Shown: positions 17,872 through 25,915 of the stretch, piece by piece
How the letters are laid out: the number at the start of each line of letters is the position of its first letter
Numbering within the stretch: the stretch's first letter is position 1
Assembly (NCBI GenBank): GCA_965249005.1
Contig: CBDFLD010000016.1
Span: 62,001-126,000 of the forward strand
DNA: 64,000 nucleotides
From: CBDFLD01 sp965249005
GTDB taxonomy: Bacteria > Acidobacteriota > UBA6911
Direction of reading: 5' to 3'
Translations under genes and position numbers: made by a program
The notes under the pieces: generated by a model
Told to the model about the DNA's origin: nothing
The model's input: only the letters and a program-made list of their open reading frames with translations
The model's database searches: none

Positions 17872-18246
17872 TCACTTTGCCTTGTGCCTGGTCTCGACCA
17901 AGACAAGGCCTTCCTGGAACGGCTCGGGGAGTCGCACCACGGAACCAAGATCGAATCCGTCCTTGACGTTACCCTGAACGCCCACCCGACTTCCCCGCCG
18001 AGGAACCCCATGGACGGAGACCACCCACAGCTTGCCGGTGCCGTCGTCGACCCGATAGGCTCCCCTCCCCAGAATGGAATAACTGTCGACCACTTCCCCG
18101 ACAATGGTGACCTCCCGGTCAGCATAACGCTGAGGATCCGCGAGCACGTCGCGAATGGACTTTTTCTCACAAGCCGTCAGCAAGGCCAAGGCACCGACCA
18201 ACAACGAAACGGCAAAGATCCTTCTACTTCGCTTTCGCTGAACCAC
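17872..18246 (-). CDS. Small OB-fold-like lipoprotein
   Basis: A 124-residue lipoprotein. The N terminus is basic (VQRKRSRR), then a hydrophobic stretch and a lipobox LLTAC with the lipidated Cys at about residue 26. The mature part (VLADPQRYADREVTIVGEVV, YRVDDGTGKLWVVS, RVGVQGNVKDGFDLG) has the strand pattern of an OB-fold like those of the tRNA-anti/YgiW-type small exported proteins. Role unknown. Start GTG at 18246 with a GAGGGGG site upstream. It faces bshA convergently; the intergenic stretch 17701-17871 shows no clear terminator. Confidence 0.75.
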   Translation of the reverse strand: MVQRKRSRRIFAVSLLVGALALLTACEKKSIRDVLADPQRYADREVTIVGEVVDSYSILGRGAYRVDDGTGKLWVVSVHGVPRRGSRVGVQGNVKDGFDLGSVVRLPEPFQEGLVLVETRHKAK

Positions 18247-18468
18247 TCAAACCCCCTCTCTGCATTTCATCCCCCCAGCCTTAATAGAGAAGATGAAAGA
18301 GGAATTGTTTCAGTCAAAAATTCATGAAAGCGTGATGAATAGGAGTCTAGTCCTTAGTCCAGCGTGATTTTTTGCATGAGGAGGAAGAAAAGCCCTGGAA
18401 CGTGCGCCGTTACGGGATAAAATGCGTTTGATATACTTACAAGACATCCCGAAAGGAGCACATTCCAG

Positions 18469-19973
18469 GTGAATAAAAGAAACCACAGAATCCTCCTCCG
18501 AGACAAGCAAAATCTTACACGCCGGTTGGAAAGAAATCAGTTTGAGGACCGGTCCGATCCTATGTTCAAGGACTCCAACACCTACTACGAGATCGCCGAG
18601 AGAACGCGCGCCATCGGATCTGGTGGTATCGGAGCCATTCACAAGCTCGTGTGTAAGCTTGGATTGGACAAAGATATCAACAGAAACATCGTTTTGCTCA
18701 AGTACCACTTTCCTTACTGGGAATCCGATCATGTACTGAACATCGCATACAACGTCTTGTCGGGTGGAACCTGTCTCGAAGATATCGAGCGGTTGCGCCA
18801 GGATGAGACCTACATGAACGGACTGGGAGCCGAGAGGATTCCGGATCCCACGACGGCTGGAGATTTCCTCCGTCGTTTCGATGAGGATTGGATCTTCGGA
18901 CTTCAGGAAACCATCAATGAAACCCGAACCAAGGTGTGGAAGTTGCAGGATGCTTCCTTCCGGAAGGAGGCCATCATCGACGTGGACGGGACCGTCGCCG
19001 GAACCTTGGGGGAATGCAAGGAAGGAATGGACATTGCCTACAACGGGATCTGGGGTTACGCACCGTTGATCGTGACCTTGGCCAATACGAATGAGGTCCT
19101 CTATCTGATGAATCGGCCGGGCAACCGTCCCTCTTCCGACGGAGCGGCCGAGTGGATGGACCGGGCAATCGATCTGGTGTCGTCGGTGTTTACGAAGGTC
19201 TGGCTTCGGGGCGACACGGATTTCTCGCTGACGAGAAACTTCGATCGCTGGGACGAGCGGGTTGGTTTTGTCTTTGGTTATGACGCCAAGCCGAACCTGG
19301 TCGGGATGGCCGATGCCCTGCCGGAGAGACAATGGAAACCGCTCGAGCGGCCTCCTCGTTATGAGGTCAAGAGCGAAGAACGGCGCCGTCCGGAAAACGT
19401 CAAAGAACAAGTAATCAAGGAGAGAGAATTCAAGAACATCCGCCTGCAGAGCGAGCAGGTCGCCGAGTTTGACTATCGTCCCGGACACTGTAAGAAAACC
19501 ATCGCATGGTTGTGGTTCGGAAGAACCTCACGATCGAAAAGGGGGAGCACCGGCTGTTTGATGAGGTCCGGTACTTCTTCTACATCACCAACGATCGGGA
19601 GATGACGATGGGAGAAGTGGTCCTTTTTGCCAACGATCGCTGCAACCAGGAAAACGTCATCGGTCAGCTCAAGAGTGGAGTGAACGCCTTGAGGATGCCT
19701 TCGGACAGTCTGGTATCGAACTGGGCCTACATGGTCATCGCATCGCTGGCGTGGAATCTGAAGGCCTGGTATGGCCTGGTGACGCAGGCGCCGACAGTAC
19801 GTCGTGATATCTTGAGGATGGAGTTCAAACGCTTCCTGGTGAACTTTGTGCAAATACCCTGTCAGATTGTAAGAACCGGTCGTCGCCTCGTTTACAGGAT
19901 ATTGGCCTATAGCAAGCATCTCGAAACCTTTTTGGCGACGTTCGACTATATCAGGCAACTCAGGTTTACTTGA
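18469..19973 (+). pseudogene. IS1380 transposase with one-base frameshift
   Basis: It is the same gene as 10416-11921, but one base is missing at 19500/19501 (copy 1 reads AAACCTATCGC, this copy AAACCATCGC). Translation leaves the family sequence after GHCKKT and stops at 19605; the correct phase resumes and runs to 19973. The catalytic Glu block (CNQENVIGQLK) is lost from the first product, so this copy should be inactive by itself. Start GTG at 18469 with the same AAGGAG site as copy 1. A sequencing error cannot be excluded. Confidence 0.9.
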
Positions 19974-20043
19974 AGGCGCCTCGCCGGCGGGTGAGCCCGT
20001 ACCCCGGCGGAGCAAGAGTGGCGGGCGAAAGGAAGGGCATAAC

Positions 20044-20094
20044 AGAGACAAACAAGATCAAGTGATCCAGACAACCAATGGAAGGTTTGTCTCT
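20044..20094. repeat. Inverted repeat at 3' side of IS1380 transposase, copy 2
   Basis: AGAGACAAAC (20044-20053) and GTTTGTCTCT (20085-20094) are perfect inverted arms around a loop with an inner GATCA/TGATC pair. It is identical to that in copy 1, which says it is part of the element. It could act as a terminator or a structural end feature. Confidence 0.6.
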
Positions 20095-20202
20095 TGTGTT
20101 TCTCTTTGCTTTCCCTGTTACGCACAAGGAGCTGAAATCCACGAGATATTCGGAAAAGGCAAACGATTTTCCGAGCGAGCTCATACCTCGCTTATTTTGG
20201 GT

Positions 20203-22305
20203 CTAGTTGCGCACGGGCAGGAAACCGTAGTTCTCGCTGTAGTAGAGATGTTGTTGGGTAAAATCGTTCGGATACTCGATGGTCACGTCGGTAATGTTTC
20301 CGCTTTCGTCCTTGATGGGCCTCAGCACAGGATTGATGAAACCGGAATAGGGGGCAATTTTCAGCTTTTCGACCCGCTTCAGGACTTCCTGATGCAACGC
20401 CGCCTCCACCTGCACTCCGTAGCTCTCGACCAGGTCTCTTCCCGCCTCGTAATCCCCTTCCGACTTGATGCGCTGCACCTCGCGCAGCAGTTGACCAAAA
20501 AGATCACGCAGTTTTTCGTAATCACGGACCACGAAGTAGGTCTTGCCATCCTTGGTTTCACGCGTGACCACTTCGGATGGCGCACCCTTTTCGATCACCC
20601 ACTTGCAGACGAGCTGACGGTTTCGCATGTGCGCCTCCTCCATGTTTTCACCGGCTTGCAGGCGCCGCAGTTGCAGGAGCATCCCATTGCGAATGTAGTC
20701 GTTGTACTGGGTCTTGCCCACGTCGAGAGAAGACATCACACCGATTTCGATCAGCTTGGGATCCATCAGATAGTAGAGGGCGACCAAGTCTGCCCGACAT
20801 TCTTCGAGTGTCGAGGCGTAGGATTTTAGGGTTTCTTTGGGCGTGCGAACACCCGGATTCAACCGTCCAGAGGCGTGGCCGATCACTTCGTGCAGGTCCG
20901 TCTGGAGGTTGTCGGCAAGACTTCCGTGCTCCCGGGACAGACGGATCTCTTCTTCCGAATGAGCAAATTCCTCCAGCATGCCACTGGCTTTTGAAGCTTC
21001 ATGGTGCGCAGCCACAATGTTAGCCAGGTTCACCGATTTGGATCCGTGCTTGGCACGAATCCAGTTGGCATTCGGCAGGTTGATCCCGATGGGCGTGTCA
21101 GGAGATGCATCCCCTGCCTCCATGACCACATTGATAACACGAGCCGAAATGCCCTTGACTTCCCGCTTCTTGTGGGAGCCGTCGATAGGACTGTGGTCCT
21201 CGAACCACTGTGCTTCTCGGGAAATTGCCTTGATGCGCCTTGTCGCGACCGGGTCCACCAGCTGCACCACCGATTCGTAGGCGCCGCGATATCCCACGGC
21301 GTCTCCGTAGGATTCGATGAACCCGCTGATCACGTCGATGTCCGATTTTGTGTCCTCCACCCAGGCGATGTTGTAGTCATCGAATCTCCCGAGATCGCCC
21401 GTCTCGTAGTATTGCACCAGAAGCTCCAGTGCCCTTCTCTGCTCGTCATTCTCAGCAACGGAAACGGCTTTTCTCAGCCAATACACCACCTTCTCGATGG
21501 CCTTCCCGTACATTGCGCCGACTTTCCAGACTCTTTCCGTGAGCACGCCATTCTCTTTGATCAGCTTGGAATTGAGGCCCCAGCTGACGGGTTCCTCCTC
21601 GCTTGGATCGATCTGGGCGGCATAGTACGCTTCCACTTCCTCCTGCGTTACGTTTTCATAGTAGTTGTTGGCTGAATCGGAGACCGGATCCGCACCTCGA
21701 GCCTTGTTCACACGCTTGGCGTCGAGCAATGGATCAAAGAGAATGGGCCGGAGTTTCACCAGTAATTCCTCCACGGTTTCCGAACCCTGGAGCGGGTGGC
21801 CGTTCGGATCGGAATTGCGGATCAGGTCTTCGAAGTACTCTTCCGTGAAGCCAGGTTTGAACTTCTTGTAGGAATAATGATGGTGGATGCCGTTGGAGAA
21901 CCAAATCCGCTTCAGGTAGGTATGAAACGTCGTCCAGTCGTCGCCGGCCCTTGCACCGCCATACGTTCGATAGATATTTTCCAAGGTCCGGCGGATGTAC
22001 AGATTGTGCTTGTAGTTCTGATCGTAGATGACATCGCGGCCCGATACCGCAGCCTCGTACAGGTAGTAGAGGAGCTCTTTCTGGGGCATGGGCAGCTCGG
22101 CGAAACCAGGCACCTTGTAGCGCAGGATGCGCAGATCTGCGAACTGTTCGGTTTGCCATTGCCAGTCGACTTCGGCGTCAGTTCCAAAACCTGCGTTGCG
22201 ATTGTCGTCTCTTTGCATACAGCCCGATATTGAAAAGGCCAGTAAAAGCAGCCAAGAAAAGTTTGGTAATCTTATCAATCCGCCCTTCTGATTCCGAAGA
22301 AACAC
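20203..22305 (-). CDS. M49-family dipeptidyl peptidase III-like lipoprotein
   Basis: A 700-residue zinc metallopeptidase of the M49 (dipeptidyl peptidase III) type. The signature HEVIGH (about residues 472-477) carries two zinc ligands and the catalytic Glu, and EECRADLVALY (about 500) carries the third ligand. Downstream blocks such as YNDYIRNGMLLQLRRLQ fit the family. The N terminus has a hydrophobic stretch and lipobox SISGC, so the enzyme should be anchored in a membrane facing the periplasm. It would release dipeptides from peptide N termini. The start is uncertain: GTG at 22305 or TTG at 22278 after an AAGGGCGG site. The TAG stop lies inside the duplication made by IS1380 copy 2. Confidence 0.9.
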   Translation of the reverse strand: MFLRNQKGGLIRLPNFSWLLLLAFSISGCMQRDDNRNAGFGTDAEVDWQWQTEQFADLRILRYKVPGFAELPMPQKELLYYLYEAAVSGRDVIYDQNYKHNLYIRRTLENIYRTYGGARAGDDWTTFHTYLKRIWFSNGIHHHYSYKKFKPGFTEEYFEDLIRNSDPNGHPLQGSETVEELLVKLRPILFDPLLDAKRVNKARGADPVSDSANNYYENVTQEEVEAYYAAQIDPSEEEPVSWGLNSKLIKENGVLTERVWKVGAMYGKAIEKVVYWLRKAVSVAENDEQRRALELLVQYYETGDLGRFDDYNIAWVEDTKSDIDVISGFIESYGDAVGYRGAYESVVQLVDPVATRRIKAISREAQWFEDHSPIDGSHKKREVKGISARVINVVMEAGDASPDTPIGINLPNANWIRAKHGSKSVNLANIVAAHHEASKASGMLEEFAHSEEEIRLSREHGSLADNLQTDLHEVIGHASGRLNPGVRTPKETLKSYASTLEECRADLVALYYLMDPKLIEIGVMSSLDVGKTQYNDYIRNGMLLQLRRLQAGENMEEAHMRNRQLVCKWVIEKGAPSEVVTRETKDGKTYFVVRDYEKLRDLFGQLLREVQRIKSEGDYEAGRDLVESYGVQVEAALHQEVLKRVEKLKIAPYSGFINPVLRPIKDESGNITDVTIEYPNDFTQQHLYYSENYGFLPVRN

Positions 22306-22405
22306 GATCGTGTCTTAGACGAAATGCCGGACCCACCGGTTCGCAAGTCCAAGGCTATGGTAGAAGCATCCGCTACAAGTCATTGGAAACAAGGGAAACA
22401 AATGG

Positions 22406-22479
22406 CGTCCCCAACGGGATTCGAACCCGTGTTGCCGCATTGAAAGCGCGGTGTCCTAGGCCGACTAGACGATGGGGAC
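22406..22479 (-). tRNA. tRNA-Glu (anticodon TTC)
   Basis: A 74-base cloverleaf on the minus strand: acceptor GTCCCCA pairs with TGGGGAC, discriminator G, T-arm GGGTTCGAATCCC, and anticodon loop CTTTCAA giving TTC. The sequence closely follows known bacterial tRNA-Glu. The next three genomic bases (22403-22405 on the minus strand) are CCA, so the 3' CCA is encoded. Confidence 0.95.
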
Positions 22480-22734
22480 GTGATCTCCCGGCGGCCGATC
22501 CCGCCCCTACGATCGCACCACCGAGCTTACTCATGGCCAAAAAACGGGCTATTCTGGCAAATTTGCAAACGCTTTTCAAGTACAGAGGGTGCGGCCCTAC
22601 CCAAGCGCCGTCGCTCGTGCACGGAGCCAGATTTGACATCGCCATCCTCCTGGCATCATCCAGGAGCGAAGCTATTTATTCGAAAAGAAAATGAGTGCTT
22701 TGCATGAAGGCACTACAGACGAATGCAGAACATT

Positions 22735-23097
22735 TCAACGGGGAGTCTGCGTCTGGAGATAGTCGGCTAGAGTATCATCCCGGATGCGTCGATCCAGGAA
22801 TTTGAGCTTCACCAGCACCTCGCCCAGCAGGGTTGCATCGGCTCGCTGGAGCTTTACCAGTTCGATCAGGTCCTTCGCAGTAAGAGCGCCGAGTCGGACC
22901 GCGGCTTCCCCGAACTCCTCACCAGTTTCCCTTTGGCGCTCGATCGTGTTGGCGACATCTTGAGCCGACATCTTGCCCGTGGAGATCGAGAGCCTACTGA
23001 TTGGAACTTGGAACTGATCCCGATAGAACTCCTCGGCAGCCCCCAGTTCCTTCTCGGTCACTAGCCCCCGCTCGAGAAGATAGGCTGCAAAGTCCAT
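22735..23097 (-). CDS. Stand-alone GspE N-terminal-like (MshEN) domain protein
   Basis: A 120-residue soluble protein with two similar helical halves, MDFAAYLLERGLVTEKELGA and EFGEAAVRLGALTAKDLIEL, the second followed by TLLGEVLVKLKFLD. The 'long-helix, LG-x-L/ G-x-L-T-x-x-x-L' pattern resembles the N-terminal domain of type II secretion ATPases (GspE/PilB), some of which bind c-di-GMP. No ATPase domain follows. The frame is open upstream to 23205, but the ATG at 23097 has a GGAG site and starts the domain cleanly. It lies immediately downstream of the PAP2 gene, with a 70-base gap on the same strand. Function unknown. Confidence 0.68.
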   Translation of the reverse strand: MDFAAYLLERGLVTEKELGAAEEFYRDQFQVPISRLSISTGKMSAQDVANTIERQRETGEEFGEAAVRLGALTAKDLIELVKLQRADATLLGEVLVKLKFLDRRIRDDTLADYLQTQTPR

Positions 23098-23167
23098 TTC
23101 AATCTCCAGCTTCTCATATCGGCTCGTCGTTGCTCGACGATCACTCGAACCGCCAACGTTGGTCTCT

Positions 23168-23746
23168 TCAGTGACCTCGAAACGGCAAGGTGGAGATGTA
23201 CACAAAAAAGGCTAGAGCGGCACCGAGGACTGCGTCGGCAGCATAGTGATAGCGGCCGAGTACGGCACCGGCCGCGATACTGACCGCAATAGCCAGAAAA
23301 ACGATCCCTGCCGCAGGCACGAGTTCGAGCAGAACGAACGATGCCGCCATGGCCGATGCGACGTGGGCACTGGGAAACGTATTCGCCTGAATGCTCGTGT
23401 GGCGAAGCACCCACAAATTTAAAGCTCGAACCTTGTTTGTTCCGGATCCCTCTGGCCGGGCGAATGCCCGCGGTGGCACGATTTGAACGAATGGAAGCAA
23501 CGCGTAGCAAAAATAAGTGGCAGGCAATACGACCATCCAGTAGCACTCGGTGTGCTCGCGCATCTGCGATGCATAAAGGACACCGATCCCGAGCGGCAGA
23601 AACGGATAGCAAAACGCGTAGACCAGCTCCAAGTAAACGCCGATCCAACTCTCACGCCATTGTTCAATAGGCCGCCCGAAAAAGAATCTGCGCAATCTTT
23701 CATCGAGCCGAGCCAGCTTTTCCTGAAAGCCCACGTTGGGCTTCAA
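23168..23746 (-). pseudogene. PAP2-family phosphatase, catalytic C-terminal part after in-frame stop
   Basis: This 192-codon frame has the PAP2 signatures: Arg-Pro in PPRAFARPEG (motif 1 region), NTFPSAHVASAMA (motif 2, PSxH) and GRYHYAADAVLGA (motif 3, R-x5-H-x3-D), in a protein with about five membrane helices. PAP2 enzymes remove phosphate from lipid phosphates at the membrane. The frame is in phase with the upstream part (23765-24040), separated by a TGA at 23765-23767 where Trp would fit (LAY-stop-QTG). The internal start used here would be ATG-less or the TTG at 23746. It is either a nonsense-mutated gene or a base-call error; it might still be made by reinitiation. Confidence 0.75.
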
Positions 23747-23764
23747 AAAAAAGTGGCCCGTCTG

Positions 23765-24040
23765 TCAGTACGCCAGCGGAATGAGGATCGTTGGCAACCA
23801 ATCTCGAACGACGTCGACCACGGCAAGGGGAAGAAGCAGTCCAAGAAACTGCGCGCCCGTGACCAATACAATTCCACCCATTCCGATCTCAACAGCACGC
23901 CGGCGCCTTTTGTTTGACAGGGGGCGAATCCAAGCCAGAGCCGCCAAAGACACGAAGTAAAAGAGGTTGATCGACTCGGCAATTCGCATCGCAAACAGCA
24001 TGCCCTGATGCCAACAGGCTGAGTAGGACATTTGACGCAA
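23765..24040 (-). pseudogene. PAP2-family phosphatase, N-terminal membrane part
   Basis: A 91-codon frame with two or three hydrophobic segments (INLFYFVSLAALAWIRPL and GGIVLVTGAQFLGLLLPLAV). It ends ILIPLAY-TGA; the next codons in the same phase read QTGHFFLKPNVGFQ and lead straight into the PAP2 catalytic part. I read both as one gene of about 290 codons with a Trp-to-stop (TGG to TGA) change. The start may be any of the Met codons at 24040, 24001 or 23989; none has a strong ribosome site. Confidence 0.6.
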
Positions 24041-24382
24041 CGCGAGTCAGCGCGCATGCGTTGTGCCGCGGCAGATTATGGCAGACGTATGTTTGTGGCG
24101 CACGGATTGGACGTCTCGAGTGACTACGGATCCGTCACCGCGTCGAGCACGTAGCGAAGGAGCTCGTGATTGACTTGTGCCTGTAGTCCGAGGATGAACC
24201 GAGTTACGTCACAAACAGCGTTCTTGACTGGGGGGTGACAAGTGATGTCCGCGGCTCCCACGCCCTTAGCCTATCGCGATTAAGCTTCAATCGAAAAACG
24301 CCGATAAGGGACCGGATGGCTGAAACGTCAGGTCATTGAAGCATCCCCTGATACGGAACCATCTGTACCCCCCAGGAGATCC
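24041..24382. other. Gene-free stretch upstream of the C25 peptidase gene
   Basis: About 340 bases between the divergent PAP2 and C25 peptidase genes; it should hold both promoters. I see no convincing -35/-10 pair, tRNA or known riboswitch. A ribosome site (AGGAG, 24374-24378) closes it. Confidence 0.4.
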
Positions 24383-25915
24383 TTGGCCGCAACCATGACG
24401 GTTTCGCAAGTTCGTCGCCCGAGTCATTCCGTTTGGCCTGTTTGGCACTGTCTTTTCCTCGTATGGATCTTCGCCATACTTTTGCCTCACAATTTGCAGG
24501 CGGCGCGCCTGAATTCCGTTCAGTCAGGAAGCGTGACCTTTGCGACCACAGATACCACCAAGACCGCGACCATCACCGCCGTGGTTCTGAGCAAGTCCTT
24601 CGTGGTGTTCGGAGTTTCCCTCGACGAGAACACACCCAACGGAGGCTCCATCACTGCCCAGCTCACCGCCACCACTACGGTGACCTTTCAGCGCCAGGGC
24701 ACGGCCACCAATAGCCTGACGGTCCACTGGTACGTGGCGGAGTTCACCAGCGGCGTGACTGTCCAGAGGGGAAGCGTGACGTCTCCCTTGGCAAGCGAGA
24801 ATGTCACGTTGACAGCCGTCGATACCGCCCGGAGCTTTCCGCTGGTGAGCAATTCATCGAGTGGCATGACCTACGACGACAACGATTTCGTTCGTGCCGA
24901 GATCACCACCAGTACGAATCTGCTGCTTACCATGGACAATGGCGGAGAGACCGGGGATGTCATCGAGTGGCAGGTAGTGGAGTATCTCGATGCGGAGGTC
25001 CAGACTGGGAACCTATCGTTTCTGACCACCGATTCCTCCAAGACCGACACGATCACGAGTGTCGATACTTCCAAATCGTGGCTGATCTTCAATTACAAGA
25101 CCGCTGGCGGCACCACTGCCAACATCGGACAGAGACTGGTACGTGGTGTGATCACAAATAGTACCACCTTGACCTTTGACCGAAGCAACACGGGTCAGAC
25201 CCTGGATCTGACCTATTACCTGATCGAGTTCGAGGATGCCACCACGGTGGCAAAGGGTCAGCACACGTTCGGCACCAGCGACACCTCGGTCAACAAGACA
25301 ATTTCCATTACGGACACGTCCCGGGCCATCGCCACCGCAGGCGGCGGTCCGTGTGGGTGCGGGGGAAAGAGTGACTACTCAACCGATGACAAGCCAGGAA
25401 CCGGGTGGTTCACCCTGGATATCACCAGCACCACGAACCTGACCATCGCCCGCGACTCCGGCACGCCCTCCTCCACCGCGTCGATCGAGTACTACGTGGT
25501 CGAGTTCTCGATCAATCCCACCGTACAGTTGAGATTGGTTCAGACCGGAAGTGCCACTCTGGGAGTCGAAGGCCAGTTTGTCGAGTCAACCCTCGGGACG
25601 ACACTGCTGGACATGAATAAAGCGTTCGTGATATTCGGCGTTTCCGAGAACGAAAACAGCGTAGGGAAGGGCAACATCACGGGCCAGATCAAAGACGTGA
25701 ACACGGTGCGGTTCGAGCGTTCTGAAACAGGCGGCGCGGCCAATTCCATTACGATTCGATGGTACGTGGCCGAGTTCACCAGCGGGGTGACGTTCAGCGG
25801 GGTGCCCTGGCTCTCGATGCGACCACCCAGGAACGCCACGCTGACCAAGGTAAACACCTATAGAAGCTTTCCGATCATTACGATTCGCGTTACCGGGGAC
25901 CTCATGGGGCCTTAA
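24383..25915 (+). pseudogene. C25 (gingipain-like) surface peptidase, N-terminal repeat part up to frameshift
   Basis: The first 510 codons of a protein of about 1570 residues. A signal peptide (HCLFLVWIFAILLPHNLQA) is followed by beta-rich repeats of about 85-100 residues. Each ends in a W/Y-Y-V-x-E-F/Y motif: WYVAEFTSGVTVQRG, WQVVEYLDAEVQTG, YYLIEFEDATTVAKG, YYVVEFSINPTVQLR, then WYVAEFTSGVTF starts a second round. The frame fails at a G run (25895-25898): with three Gs instead of four it continues RVTGTSWGLNDFATAEITTD, matching the first round. Start: TTG at 24383, four bases after AGGAG. The product would be secreted to the surface. Confidence 0.85.

Larger units (their letters stand above)
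18352..20201 (+). mobile_element. IS1380-family insertion sequence, copy 2
   Basis: An 1850-base near-identical copy of the element at 10187-12038, in opposite orientation. It is flanked by TCTAGT at 18346-18351 and 20202-20207, a 6-base target duplication different from copy 1 (TCTAGA), so it is an independent insertion. It lacks two bases relative to copy 1: one T inside the transposase gene and one C in a C run (five in copy 1, four here) near 20003. It also has a few substitutions, such as Ser to Pro and Asp to Glu in the transposase. Its right end abuts the stop codon of the peptidase gene. Confidence 0.93.

Noticed and set aside
23765..23767. TGA read as Trp or selenocysteine in the PAP2 gene
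   Set aside because: TGA ends many intact genes here (kgd, the Nudix gene, the RNase J neighbourhood), and no SECIS-like hairpin was evident; nonsense change or error is simpler.
24300..24382. c-di-GMP riboswitch before the C25 peptidase gene
   Set aside because: Searched by eye for the conserved GEMM core and tetraloop receptor; not found.
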